Part shown: positions 8,268 to 16,976 of the stretch, piece by piece | Layout of the letters: each line of letters opens with the position of its first letter | Numbering within the stretch: position 1 is the first letter of the stretch | Assembly (NCBI GenBank): GCA_037190145.1 | Contig: JBBCJU010000003.1 | Coordinates: 1-64,000, forward strand | Source: 55-13 sp037190145 | Lineage (GTDB): Bacteria; Armatimonadota; Fimbriimonadia; Fimbriimonadales; Fimbriimonadaceae | Direction: 5' to 3' | Length of the DNA stretch: 64,000 nucleotides | Position numbers and translations under genes: made by a program | The notes under the pieces: generated by a model | What the model was told of the DNA's origin: nothing | Seen by the model: only the letters and a program-made list of their open reading frames with translations | The model's database searches: none

Positions 8268-8744
8268 ATGAAGCCTAAGAACACGATCTGCCTTTGGTAT
8301 GACAAAGACGCACTAGAAGCCGCCCAGTTCTACGCGGAGACCTTTCCTGACAGCGAAATCACCGCTACTTTCGAGGCCCCGAGCGACTTCCCGGGTGGGC
8401 AAAAGGGTGACGTCCTAACCGTAGATTTCACCGTTCTTGGCATCCCTTGTATTGGCCTTAATGGGGGGCCAAGCTTTAAGCATTCCGAAGCCTTTTCGTT
8501 TCAGATAGCTACCGATAACCAAGAAGAGACTGACCGGTATTGGAACGCCATTGTGAGCAACGGCGGACAAGAAAGCGAGTGTGGTTGGTGCAAAGATAAA
8601 TGGGGCATCTCTTGGCAGATCACCCCAAGAACCCTTACCGAAGCCATGACTGCAGGTGGTGATGAAGCTGCTCGTGCATTTCAAGCAATGATGACGATGA
8701 AAAAGGTTGATGTTGCCGCGATTGACGCAGCTAGGAAAGGCTAA
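8268..8744 (+). CDS. PhnB-like VOC (glyoxalase-fold) protein
   Basis: A VOC-superfamily protein of the PhnB / '3-demethylubiquinone-9 3-methyltransferase' domain type, about 158 residues. Signs are the opening KNTICLWYDKDALEAAQFYAETFPDS, the FTVLGIPCIGLNGGPSF strand pair, the SFQIATDNQEETDRYW segment, and a final WGISWQITP strand. The name is historical; relatives are mostly uncharacterised and are not methyltransferases. An ATG at 8229 adds 13 residues, but 8268 has a GGAG about 9 nt upstream and matches where relatives begin. A DinB-fold gene converges from the right; both families are common small-molecule or stress-related folds. Exact substrate unknown. Confidence 0.8.
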   Translation: MKPKNTICLWYDKDALEAAQFYAETFPDSEITATFEAPSDFPGGQKGDVLTVDFTVLGIPCIGLNGGPSFKHSEAFSFQIATDNQEETDRYWNAIVSNGGQESECGWCKDKWGISWQITPRTLTEAMTAGGDEAARAFQAMMTMKKVDVAAIDAARKG

Positions 8745-8756
8745 CGGCTCTGAGAA

Positions 8757-8807
8757 AGCTTGAGTGTCGATCCAAGATAGTTCGATGATACTTTCTTGGA
8801 TCAAGCT
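8757..8807. terminator. Imperfect hairpin between convergent genes
   Basis: AGCTTGA and GATCCAAGA on the left pair with TCTTGGATC and AAGCT on the right, with a 5-nt bulge (GTGTC) and a 16-nt loop. It lies just past the PhnB-like stop and before the stop of the converging DinB-like gene. It is a likely two-way transcription stop. Confidence 0.45.
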
Positions 8808-8849
8808 CTTGGTAGCTGCAATCGCATCGGTAGGGGTATTTCACCACTA

Positions 8850-9353
8850 CTAAAGAGAATCCTTCTTCTCCGTAAAATATATCTCTTGATCATTCCAGCA
8901 CGTCTGCAAATAGTCAATCTGCCCCGTGTGAGAGTATGCGTGAATGCCCGGTAACTTCATTAAAAATGAAATCGGCATACTCCAACCAAACGAGGAATCC
9001 AATACAAGGTCCATATCCTCAGATGTTAAAGCGTCCAATGCAGCAATGATGTCTTCCGTATTTGCTTTGAGAAGACTCACGACTTCGTCTCGACTGCTCA
9101 ATGACTTTGTGGCTGCCTCCATCTCCGCAACAATGATCGGGATCTCGGCTCCCGCAGGAAGTTGGCGAGCACGTAACATCTTCGCAAAATGCCCCGCATT
9201 CACGGCAACATGAGCAGCTATTCTTAGGGCTGACTTTGCGGTTGGCGCGGGTGTCCAATCCAGTTTTTCATCCGGAACATGGGAAAAAGATCGGAGAAAC
9301 CATTCCATCCCAGATATCGCACTTTCTTTACTATCCTTAATCAGATCGTTCAC
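8850..9353 (-). CDS. DinB-fold protein
   Basis: A DinB/YfiT-like four-helix protein of about 167 residues. The pattern fits: SAISGMEWFLRSFSHVPDEKLDWTP (helix 1 and the WTP turn), ALRIAAHVAVNAGHFAKML (the conserved first metal-site helix with His), a long helix with EDIIAALDALTSEDM, and the last helix GIHAYSHTGQIDYLQTCW, which carries the typical HxxxHxGQ metal ligands. Family members bind a divalent metal; some are thiol-dependent S-transferases, but most are unassigned. I prefer a GTG start at 9353 because AGAGG lies 7 nt upstream; an ATG at 9380 would add 9 residues with no such site. Confidence 0.8.
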   Translation of the reverse strand: MNDLIKDSKESAISGMEWFLRSFSHVPDEKLDWTPAPTAKSALRIAAHVAVNAGHFAKMLRARQLPAGAEIPIIVAEMEAATKSLSSRDEVVSLLKANTEDIIAALDALTSEDMDLVLDSSFGWSMPISFLMKLPGIHAYSHTGQIDYLQTCWNDQEIYFTEKKDSL

Positions 9354-9471
9354 TTGATGACCTCTAGTTAACGATAGCAAGTGTATACACGTCTCAGATT
9401 TACCGCAAGGTGATGTGACTCATCTTTCAACCGGAGAATATTCCGGACAGCCCAGCCGATAAAACGATTAA

Positions 9472-9981
9472 TCACGCTAACTGACTTGTGCAGAAGGCAC
9501 ACCGAGTTGCTTCTTCGGGAACTTCAGTTAGGCAGTAAGGACAAGGATGCTTTTTCACGGGCTCCGCTGGCTTCTCGCCGAACTTTTCGCGTAAGCGATT
9601 GATTCCTCTTACCATCATGAAAACCGCAAACGCGACAATCAGGAATTGAATGACGTTGTTTATGAAGTTGCCATAAGCAAACGTTCCGACTCCCGCCGCC
9701 TTATAGTCCGCCAGAGAATTGAGAGACTTCCCTGCTTGGCGAGCTTGGATAATCGTTTGGTCTTGTCCGGGAATCACCAAGAAAAGCTCCGCGTAGTTCA
9801 CCTTCCCCAAAATCGCACCAAGAGGTCCCATCACTAAGTCTTCAACAATCGAATTCACAATCTTGGTAAAAGCAGCGCCAATGATCACACCAACAGTAAG
9901 GTCGATCACATTCCCTTTGATAGAGAATTCACGAAACTCCTGAAGAAAACTCTTCTTAGGAGGATTATCGGGCTGGGACAT
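9472..9981 (-). CDS. mscL: Large-conductance mechanosensitive channel MscL with zinc-ribbon tail
   Basis: A 169-residue MscL, which opens a wide pore under membrane tension to release solutes during osmotic downshock. The N-terminal helix and TM1 read LQEFREFSIKGNVIDLTVGVIIGAAFTKIV in pieces around residues 10-40, and TM2 lies near 105-125 (NNVIQFLIVAFAVFMMV). The periplasmic loop between them is longer than in E. coli MscL (136 aa). The C-terminus adds a small zinc-ribbon, CPYC...CAFC (two CxxC pairs at about 148-166), which the E. coli protein lacks. It is a single-gene unit. Confidence 0.95.
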   Translation of the reverse strand: MSQPDNPPKKSFLQEFREFSIKGNVIDLTVGVIIGAAFTKIVNSIVEDLVMGPLGAILGKVNYAELFLVIPGQDQTIIQARQAGKSLNSLADYKAAGVGTFAYGNFINNVIQFLIVAFAVFMMVRGINRLREKFGEKPAEPVKKHPCPYCLTEVPEEATRCAFCTSQLA

Positions 9982-10049
9982 TCAAAAAGTTGTACCGCAA
10001 GGAGCACTTGCAAATTAGACGCCATAAAACCCCAGGCTTAACTTTCTAA

Positions 10050-10217
10050 GATCTGAGTCAGACTGCAAGGCAGTTTGTCTTAGAGAAAGCCGGTTTGGAT
10101 GTATAAGTGATTGATGTCGATATTCGTGAAGAAACTGTCGCAATGCTTGACATCCGGGGTCAGGTTATAGCGCATGAATCTGGGAAGCTGGTAGACATTG
10201 AGAAACTCGCTGACTAG
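10050..10217 (+). pseudogene. Decayed gene fragment
   Basis: One reading frame gives 18 protein-like residues (DLSQTARQFVLEKAGLDV), then an in-frame TAA at 10104, then another 36 protein-like residues from a GTG at 10107 (starts VIDVDIREETVAML, ends LVDIEKLAD). The two halves read like a single protein interrupted by one stop. A stop also lies just upstream. The 3' end overlaps the last codon of the opposing lipoate-ligase gene. The parent family is not recognised. A genuine 36-residue GTG-started ORF is possible but less likely. Confidence 0.35.
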
Positions 10218-10876
10218 CGTTCAAACCAGTTGGTCAGAGACTCTTCCAGGAGCCGTCCTAAGTTGAATGAATTCCATTCCGGCCCAATGTAGGAACTTGC
10301 GTCCAAGAAAATACTAGATGGATCAACCAGAGGTTTTCCTATTGGAATACTGGCTTGCAGCAAAACAGCATCTCTCTTTCGCCGCATAGCGCACCCGCAA
10401 AGTTTCTCTCCGGTTATTCGGTTCACAATATCCAATTCCGAAGTTCCCGCAAAGCAGTCAGGCAGATCTGAACGGACCTTTGTCCACGCCGTATCAACAG
10501 CCAGAGCAACATCCAAGCCACAACCTCTCAGAGCCTCCAGGACCGGCTTCGTTGAGATTCGATAAACACTTCGAATTCCCAGCCGCTCCGTGGAAGCTTT
10601 AGCAATAACATTGGCGATTGGAATCGCCAATCCGATCGTTGCATCATGGCCATGAAGTACTCCTTGCCCTCCGGTAGGTCGCTTCACAGAAGGCACTGTA
10701 TTGTTGGGAAGTAGGTCACGCTCGGCTGTTTGCGACCTTCCTAAGGTCACCCATGGGCCATCCCATGAGTAAACCCTCGCTCCTAAAACTCCTTGCTCAG
10801 CATTTGCCAAAAGGAGAGAATCCCGTTCCATATTGGTAAATCCGTCAAGGGAGGACTCTTCGAGAACCTGAATCAC
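10214..10876 (-). CDS. Lipoate-protein ligase A-like protein
   Basis: A 220-residue member of the biotin/lipoate ligase (BPL_LplA_LipB) family. The diagnostic motif RRTGGG-x-V-x-H is present as KRPTGGQGVLHG near residues 68-79. GVLGARVYSWDGPWVTLGRSQ (in family position near 30-50) and the lysine in GEKLCGCAMRRKRDAVLLQ match the ligase core. Family enzymes attach lipoic or octanoic acid to lipoyl domains such as GcvH. It is the last gene of a minus-strand cluster that begins with gcvH, and it overlaps the alr stop by 4 bp, so a role in loading GcvH is a natural inference. It lacks the extra C-terminal domain of E. coli LplA. LipM-type octanoyltransferase is an alternative. Confidence 0.82.
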   Translation of the reverse strand: MIQVLEESSLDGFTNMERDSLLLANAEQGVLGARVYSWDGPWVTLGRSQTAERDLLPNNTVPSVKRPTGGQGVLHGHDATIGLAIPIANVIAKASTERLGIRSVYRISTKPVLEALRGCGLDVALAVDTAWTKVRSDLPDCFAGTSELDIVNRITGEKLCGCAMRRKRDAVLLQASIPIGKPLVDPSSIFLDASSYIGPEWNSFNLGRLLEESLTNWFER

Positions 10877-11985
10877 GAAAACACCCGGGGTAAAAGGGGG
10901 GAGATTCGGGCGATGACTTCGTAGTTGATCGTCCCTGTCTTCTGGGCAATCTCTTCGGCGGTGATTCGGTCCTCGCCTTGGCTGCCCAAAAGAACCACCT
11001 CATCCTCAGCTTGAGCATCAGGTACTTCCGTGAGATCAATCGCAAACATGTTCATCGCAATACGTCCAAGGACTGCACAGCGCTTCCCTTTCACCAACAC
11101 TTCACCGGTGTTGGAAAGACCTCGGTCATAGCCATCGCTATAGCCTTGTGGGACAATGCCAATCTTGGTTCGCTTGTTGGTTATGTAGGTCAGTCCATAA
11201 CCAACAGGATGCTTAGCGGGCAGAGTTTTTACTTGAGCTAAGTGCGATATCCACTTCAGGGCCGGCTTTAGTCCGAGCGCCCCCCAGGTTCGCTCTAGTT
11301 GAGGCGAGGGATAGAGCCCATACAGGCCAATTCCCAAACGTACCCACTGGTTTCTCGACGTTGCCCCTTCTCCAACCATGGCACCGGAAGTTGCAGACTC
11401 GTGGCGGTCCATGAGGCCAGCAAGATTTGCCAGACCCTTCTCAAACTCCGTAGTTTGAGCTTGAGCATGGTTCAAATCAGTTGTGTCTTCAATGTTTGCA
11501 AAGTGGGAATAGGCAGCGTGAACATCGATGGATGGATATTTCTTAAGCTCCTCACTGAATTGAGCCACCTCATCAGGAAGGAGTCCTTGACGGCCCAACA
11601 ACGCATCAATTTTCACATGAATCCTGGCTCGAATTCCTAGCTTATCGCAAGCTTGCTGAATCCATGGTAATCGTTCTACATCATAAATCGCCAACTCAGA
11701 TCCGAGGGCCAAAGCATCCTCAATTCTTTCCCTCTGCACATAGCCCAAGACTAGAGTAGGAACTTTGCTGATCTTTCGAATGGCATACAACTCTTCAATA
11801 TCATCAATCGCAAAGTAGTCAACTTGTCCATCCAGTGCCCTCACCACCGGTTCTAAACCATGGCCATACGCATTTGCTTTAACAACCGCAACCACCTTGC
11901 GAGCAATCGGGCACAAGGTCTTTAGAGCCTCCAAATTGTGAAGAAGTGAAGCGCGGTTAACCTCAATACGTGAAAGATGTCTCAT
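10873..11985 (-). CDS. alr: Alanine racemase
   Basis: A 370-residue fold-III PLP enzyme interconverting L- and D-alanine for peptidoglycan. The PLP lysine is Lys36 in VVKANAYGHG. The RLGIGLYGLYPSP segment and the C-terminal domain segment SDGYDRGLSNTGEVLVKGKRCAVLGRI, in which family members supply the second catalytic Tyr region upstream (YGLTYIT), are all present. Length is typical. Its start overlaps the murI stop by 4 bp and its stop overlaps the lipoate-ligase start by 4 bp, so these three genes are translationally coupled. Pairing with glutamate racemase makes a D-amino-acid supply unit. Confidence 0.96.
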   Translation of the reverse strand: MRHLSRIEVNRASLLHNLEALKTLCPIARKVVAVVKANAYGHGLEPVVRALDGQVDYFAIDDIEELYAIRKISKVPTLVLGYVQRERIEDALALGSELAIYDVERLPWIQQACDKLGIRARIHVKIDALLGRQGLLPDEVAQFSEELKKYPSIDVHAAYSHFANIEDTTDLNHAQAQTTEFEKGLANLAGLMDRHESATSGAMVGEGATSRNQWVRLGIGLYGLYPSPQLERTWGALGLKPALKWISHLAQVKTLPAKHPVGYGLTYITNKRTKIGIVPQGYSDGYDRGLSNTGEVLVKGKRCAVLGRIAMNMFAIDLTEVPDAQAEDEVVLLGSQGEDRITAEEIAQKTGTINYEVIARISPLLPRVFS

Positions 11986-12776
11986 AGCTTCACTAGCTCC
12001 AGCTTCAAGTCCTCACCCATTAGCCGATGCACAAACTCAATATAGCCCGGACTTAAATCAGTCACCTGAAACAGCCGTTTACCAGACTTTTCCAACTTCG
12101 ATTCAATCTCAGGATGACGTTCTAGGTAGTCAGCTAGTTTATCTGGCACGACTTCATCTTGAGAGATCACCGGACAATCGATCATTTCTCGAACAATGTC
12201 CTTGAGAAGACAATAGTGAGTACAGCCTAAGATCAGGGAATCAATCTGAACCTCTTTCAACGGTTGCAGGTAATCCTCTAAAATGCCCCGGGCGTACTTC
12301 AAACCGTCGTTCTCGACCAACGGAACGAGAAGAGGAGCGGCCTTGGCAACAACCTCAGCACCCGGTCGAATTCGCTCCACTTCTCTAGTGTAAGAACCTG
12401 ATTCCACGGTACTTGCGGTAGCCAAAACTCCAACCCTCTTTGAATCTGGGGAGCCTAAAGCAACCTCCACCGCAGGGATCAGAACACCGAGAATCCTTCG
12501 GTCTGGATAGCGAGTTGGAAGATACTGCTGTTGACTATGCCTTAAAGCTTCTGCGGAGGCCGTATTGCAGGCGAGGATGACGAGTTGACAGTCCTGCTCA
12601 AAGAGGTAGTCCAAAGCTTCTTGGACAAACTGATGAATCGTCTCTTGAGACCGATTGCCATAGGGGACCCTTTTGGTATCCCCTAGGTAGAGATAATCGT
12701 ATTGAGGTAGCCGGGCCATAATGGCCCGGGCAATCGACAATCCGCCGAGGCCCGAATCAAAGACCCCGATCTTCAT
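11982..12776 (-). CDS. murI: Glutamate racemase
   Basis: A 264-residue cofactor-independent racemase making D-glutamate for peptidoglycan. It opens with IGVFDSGLGGLS, and the two catalytic cysteines are in ACNTAS (Cys70) and GCTHY (Cys185). PYGNRS (near 38-43) is the family substrate-loop motif. It overlaps alr by 4 bp downstream and follows gcvPB by 5 bp, so it is probably co-transcribed with the glycine cleavage genes. Confidence 0.97.
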   Translation of the reverse strand: MKIGVFDSGLGGLSIARAIMARLPQYDYLYLGDTKRVPYGNRSQETIHQFVQEALDYLFEQDCQLVILACNTASAEALRHSQQQYLPTRYPDRRILGVLIPAVEVALGSPDSKRVGVLATASTVESGSYTREVERIRPGAEVVAKAAPLLVPLVENDGLKYARGILEDYLQPLKEVQIDSLILGCTHYCLLKDIVREMIDCPVISQDEVVPDKLADYLERHPEIESKLEKSGKRLFQVTDLSPGYIEFVHRLMGEDLKLELVKL

Positions 12777-12781
12777 CGCAT

Positions 12782-14287
12782 CTAGCGAGCTGCAGCCACT
12801 TCTTTGGGCTCAAAAGTCCACCGAACATCCAGGTCCTTGACTGCCTTCGTCTCATCCAGGCGACCCACCACCTGAGTGGTTGGGGCATCGTGGAGAAGGT
12901 CTGGATTGGTCTCAGCTTCCTTGCAGATAGCGATCATTGCATCACAGAAGGCGTCCAGTGTCTCTTTGGACTCGGTCTCGGTGGGCTCGATCATGAGGCA
13001 CTCAGGGACGATCAATGGGAAGTAGTTCGTCGGAGGGTGATATCCATAGTCGATAAGTCGCTTGCTGATGTCAAGGGCACGAACCCCATGCTCCTTCTTA
13101 TACTTCTCTGCCGTCAAAATGCACTCGTGCATGCAAGGGCGATCATGTGCGGGAGGGAGCACATCTTTCAGTCGCGCACGAACATAGTTGGCGTTGAGAA
13201 CCGCGTGGCGCGAAATGTCAGCCATCTTCTCTTTACCAAAAGCTCGGAGATAAGTGTAAGCGCGGACTTCCATTAGGAACTGTCCGTAGAATGCTGAGAT
13301 GCGTCCGATAGAGTGAGGGCGAGTGTAATCTGCGATCACTTCCCCACTTTCGTTTCGGCGAATTACGGGAACAGGAAGGTGAGGCTCAAGGTGCTTTTGC
13401 AAGCCGATAGCTCCACAACCAGGACCACCACCTCCGTGCGGGGTGCTGAACGTCTTGTGAAGATTGAGGTGCATGCAGTCGAAACCATGATCGCCGGGAC
13501 GAGTGGTTCCCAGCATTGCGTTCATGTTCGCGCCGTCACAGAAGACCTGTCCACCAACAGCGTGAATCATCTCACAAACCTTCTCGATATTGGGCTCAAA
13601 TAATCCGAGCGTCGATGGGTTTGTAAGCATGAGAGCGGCTACGGCTTGGCCTTTTTCGCCTTCCAGCGCCTCAGCTAATGCCTTCAGGTCCGTATTGCCG
13701 TCGGCATCGGTTGGAATGGACTTCACGTCATACCCACATCGAGCGGCAGAGGCAGGATTGGTACCGTGAGCAGAGTCCGGAACCAATACTGTATGTCGTT
13801 GTGTGCCTTCTCCTTTGGCCTCGAAGTAAGCCTTGATCAGCATCAGACAAGCCATTTCACCATGGGCACCGGCAAGCGGTTGCAGGGTGATATGATCAAA
13901 CCCTGTGATCTCCCCAAGCATTTCCTGGACGCCGATCAGGATTTCTAGTGCTCCCGGAATGGTCTCCACCGGTTGCATCGGGTGAATGTTTGCAAAACCT
14001 GGCAACCCAGCGGTCTTTTCATTGATCTTTGGGTTGTATTTCATCGTACAGGAACCCAGCGGATAGAAGCCGGTCTCGATTCCGTAGTTGATGTGGCTCA
14101 GGTTTGTAAAGTGGCGAAGCAAGTCCAGCTCGCCAATCTCGGGCAGGTGCAGATCATCACGAGTCTCGCCAACGGCTAAGGCAATATCCACCTCAGGCGT
14201 ATCGCAAACCGGAATATTGCATCCAATGCGCCCTGGCGATGACTTTTCAAATATGGACTGGGGTACGGGAACAGTTTTTGTAGGCAT
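12782..14287 (-). CDS. gcvPB: Glycine dehydrogenase (decarboxylating) subunit 2
   Basis: The second half of the P-protein of the glycine cleavage system, 501 residues. With GcvPA it decarboxylates glycine and passes the aminomethyl group to the lipoyl arm of GcvH. The PLP lysine is Lys278 in HLNLHKTFSTPHGGGGPG, a hallmark of the family, and HGTNPAS (174-180) and NPSTLGLFEP flank the cofactor pocket. It lies 3 bp after gcvPA. The two-subunit form is found in many bacteria and archaea outside the enterics, where a single long gcvP is used. gcvT is not in this window. Confidence 0.96.
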   Translation of the reverse strand: MPTKTVPVPQSIFEKSSPGRIGCNIPVCDTPEVDIALAVGETRDDLHLPEIGELDLLRHFTNLSHINYGIETGFYPLGSCTMKYNPKINEKTAGLPGFANIHPMQPVETIPGALEILIGVQEMLGEITGFDHITLQPLAGAHGEMACLMLIKAYFEAKGEGTQRHTVLVPDSAHGTNPASAARCGYDVKSIPTDADGNTDLKALAEALEGEKGQAVAALMLTNPSTLGLFEPNIEKVCEMIHAVGGQVFCDGANMNAMLGTTRPGDHGFDCMHLNLHKTFSTPHGGGGPGCGAIGLQKHLEPHLPVPVIRRNESGEVIADYTRPHSIGRISAFYGQFLMEVRAYTYLRAFGKEKMADISRHAVLNANYVRARLKDVLPPAHDRPCMHECILTAEKYKKEHGVRALDISKRLIDYGYHPPTNYFPLIVPECLMIEPTETESKETLDAFCDAMIAICKEAETNPDLLHDAPTTQVVGRLDETKAVKDLDVRWTFEPKEVAAAR

Positions 14288-14290
14288 TTC

Positions 14291-15622
14291 TTACTTGAGG
14301 GCAGTCGCCAACTCGGCGGCAAATTGGTCAATCTCAGCTTTAGAGCGAATCTCAGTGACAGCTACCAGAAGGCAGTTATCCATGTCTGGATAGTAGTGGC
14401 CTAACGGCAAACCCGCCAAGATTCCCTTCTTCAGCAGAGAATCTCGAACTTCAACCGCATTCTTGCCAAGGTCCAAAACAAACTCGCCGAAGACTTTGCC
14501 GGAATACCGAATCTTGGCTCCAGCGTCCACCAAGGCTTTTATCGCATATTGCGTATTTCGGACCGACGACTCTGCGACTTGCCTCATACCGTTCTTGCCC
14601 AGAGCTTCCATGTAGATGGTTGCGGCCAATGCCATCAGGGCTTCATTGGTACAGATATTGGAGGTTGCCTTCTCGCGTCGAATATCCTGCTCGCGAGTTC
14701 GTAGAGTCATTACGTAGCCAGGAGTTCCGTTATGGTCCTCGGTGCGACCAACGATTCTTCCAGGAATCCTTCGCACCAAATCCTTTTTACAGGCAAACAG
14801 ACCCACCATTGGACCGCCCAGTCCCATCGCGACTCCCATTGGCTGCCCTTCTCCTACGACGATATCAGCACCATAGGCTCCAGGAGATTTCAGTAAAGCA
14901 CAAGCAACTGGGTCTGCGACCACGATAAGCATCGCTCCGGTGTCATCCGCAACCTTTCGAGCTGCCGCCAGATCTTCGATCCCGCCGAAGAAGTTGGGAT
15001 ACTGGACAATAACACAAGCAGATTCACTACCCACGGCAGAAAGGTCCGTCATCCCGTTAGGGGTAGAAAGAGTCTCTACGGTCAAGCTCATCGACCAACA
15101 GTACGTATCCAACACCTGGCGATAATGAGGATGCACCGCTCCACTCACCATGATCTTGGTTCGACCGTTCAAGCCGTGCGCTAGAATTGCGGCCTCTGCC
15201 ATAGAGGTAGATCCATCGTACATAGAGGCGTTTGCGATGTCCATTCCATAGAGTTCCGCGACCATTGTTTGAAACTCATAGATGGTTTGAAGGTAGCCCT
15301 GGGAAAGTTCAGGCTGGTAAGGAGTGTAAGCGGTTAGAAACTCTCCGCGTGAAATGATCGCGCCAACGGTTGCGGGAATGTATCGGTCATAAATGCCCGC
15401 ACCCAGAAAGCACGTAACGTCTTGTAGGTTAACGTTCTTCTTGGCGATCTCCGCCATGTGCCCATAGAGGCGATACTCGTCCAGAGCGGGGGGGATATTT
15501 AGCGAACCTGGAGCAATACGTAGGTTCTGGGGAATCTCGCGGAAGAGTTCATCAATTGACTCTGCGCCAATCGTGGCCAGCATAGCTTGGCGATCAGCTT
15601 CGGTGTGAGGGATGTACGGCAC
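14291..15622 (-). CDS. gcvPA: Glycine dehydrogenase (decarboxylating) subunit 1
   Basis: The first half of the split P-protein, 443 residues. It opens with MPYIPHTEADRQAML and carries the characteristic FLGAGIYDRYIPATV stretch near residue 92, the AYTPYQPELSQG segment near 117-128 and the EGQPMGVAMGLGGP segment. This subunit has no PLP lysine and works only as a heterodimer with GcvPB, whose gene starts 3 bp downstream. gcvH lies about 90 bp upstream, in order H-PA-PB. Confidence 0.96.
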   Translation of the reverse strand: MPYIPHTEADRQAMLATIGAESIDELFREIPQNLRIAPGSLNIPPALDEYRLYGHMAEIAKKNVNLQDVTCFLGAGIYDRYIPATVGAIISRGEFLTAYTPYQPELSQGYLQTIYEFQTMVAELYGMDIANASMYDGSTSMAEAAILAHGLNGRTKIMVSGAVHPHYRQVLDTYCWSMSLTVETLSTPNGMTDLSAVGSESACVIVQYPNFFGGIEDLAAARKVADDTGAMLIVVADPVACALLKSPGAYGADIVVGEGQPMGVAMGLGGPMVGLFACKKDLVRRIPGRIVGRTEDHNGTPGYVMTLRTREQDIRREKATSNICTNEALMALAATIYMEALGKNGMRQVAESSVRNTQYAIKALVDAGAKIRYSGKVFGEFVLDLGKNAVEVRDSLLKKGILAGLPLGHYYPDMDNCLLVAVTEIRSKAEIDQFAAELATALK

Positions 15623-15714
15623 TTGGTTACTTAGTTTTTCCTTTCTAGATTAAGTTGTAGATAAGGGAAAGAACCAAAAGAAAGCACTCCTTCCCTTTTC
15701 AAATTGTCGACTGC

Positions 15715-16092
15715 TTAGCCAGTAACAGCTTTGTAATCGTCAGCAGACATCAGCCCTTCTACATCCGCAGGGTTTACGCGTAGCTTCATCATAAATCCCT
15801 TGCCATATGGATCAGAGTTGATCAATTCTGATTGAGCACCGAGGGCTTCATTTGACTCGATCACTTCACCGGTAATGGGTGCATACACGTCGCTTACGGT
15901 CTTAACTGACTCAACGGAACCAAATGTGTCCCCAGCAGTCAGAGCACGTCCTACATTAGGAAGCTCAACAAATACAACGTCACCAAGTTCTGACTGGGCA
16001 AAGTCAGTGATACCGATGGTGGCGACATCGCCTTCCAAACGAACCCACTCGTGGGTCTTGGTGTACTTCAAATCAGCAGGAATATTCGACAT
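15715..16092 (-). CDS. gcvH: Glycine cleavage system H protein
   Basis: A 125-residue lipoyl carrier. The lipoylation lysine is Lys64 in GSVESVKTVSDVYAP, and THEWVRLEGDVATIGITDFAQ is the family N-terminus. It shuttles the aminomethyl group between the P and T proteins. It is the first gene of the minus-strand cluster; the 100 bp upstream are shared with divergent trmD. I looked for a glycine riboswitch in that leader and did not see one. Confidence 0.97.
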   Translation of the reverse strand: MSNIPADLKYTKTHEWVRLEGDVATIGITDFAQSELGDVVFVELPNVGRALTAGDTFGSVESVKTVSDVYAPITGEVIESNEALGAQSELINSDPYGKGFMMKLRVNPADVEGLMSADDYKAVTG

Positions 16093-16196
16093 TCAGTCTC
16101 CGTATGGATGAGATGATATGAGGATACCTTCGCATCGTGAATTCCGTGTGAGGGTGAAGGGACCACCAGAAAGCCACAGTGACTCATAATGACGAC

Positions 16197-16925
16197 ATGC
16201 TGCGCATTGACTTCCTAACACTCTTTCCAGAGATGGTGATCAATGCATGCCGCCATAGCATTTTGGCTCGAGCTGAAGCTGAGCAAAAGGTGACATTTGG
16301 AGCAGTCAACCCAAGGGACTTCACCTATGATCGCCATGGCAAAGTTGATGACACACCCTACGGCGGAGCCTCCGGGATGCTTATTGCGGTTGAACCCGTT
16401 GAAATGGCCCTCCGGCAATTAGGGCTGGGGGCCGAAAAGTCACCAAAGATCGCTGTAGTCATGACGGACCCCACGGGCAAATCCTTTCATCAGTCAGATT
16501 CACAAGAGCTCGCAGAAATGGACCATATCGTGTTCCTCTGTGGGCACTACGAAGGATTCGATGATAGAGTGCGGGAAATCTTTGCAACCCATTGCTTTAG
16601 CATCGGAGACTATATCCTAACGGGTGGCGAGCTACCGGCTCTGGTCATGACCGATAGCATCGTGCGGCTACTGCCCGGTGCATTAGGAAGTGCAGGAAGC
16701 CTTCACCAAGATAGCCATTCAGATGGCCTTCTTAGCTCCCCCAATTTCACTCGACCCGAGATCTACCAAGGACATAAAGTTCCCGATGTGCTCCTCAGTG
16801 GCGACCACAAAAAGATCAAGAATTGGCGACGGAAGATCTCCCTTGAATTGACTCTGAAAAATCGGCCAGACCTACTGAGGAAAGCGGACCTGGATATCAG
16901 TGATCTTGATGTGCTATCATCTTAA
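16197..16925 (+). CDS. trmD: tRNA (guanine-N1)-methyltransferase
   Basis: TrmD methylates G37 of tRNAs using S-adenosylmethionine and prevents frameshifting. The sequence opens with LRIDFLTLFPEM and has DDTPYGGASGM (substrate pocket) and the SPOUT-knot segment CGHYEGFDDRV...FSIGDYILTGGELPALVM. The C-terminal pattern LLSSPNFTRPEIYQG and PDVLLSGDHKKI is also standard. The ATG at 16197 matches other TrmD starts; an in-frame GTG at 16179 would add 6 residues. It is followed by rplS, as in many bacteria. Confidence 0.96.
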   Translation: MLRIDFLTLFPEMVINACRHSILARAEAEQKVTFGAVNPRDFTYDRHGKVDDTPYGGASGMLIAVEPVEMALRQLGLGAEKSPKIAVVMTDPTGKSFHQSDSQELAEMDHIVFLCGHYEGFDDRVREIFATHCFSIGDYILTGGELPALVMTDSIVRLLPGALGSAGSLHQDSHSDGLLSSPNFTRPEIYQGHKVPDVLLSGDHKKIKNWRRKISLELTLKNRPDLLRKADLDISDLDVLSS

Positions 16926-16976
16926 GCTCGCAGAGGCCATCTAGCCTGTTGCGCTGTTACAAGGGAATTAAGAAGA

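Noticed and set aside
16093..16196. Possible glycine riboswitch upstream of gcvH
   Set aside because: The leader is only about 100 bp, is shared with divergent trmD, and I found no GGAGAG-type aptamer core on the minus strand.
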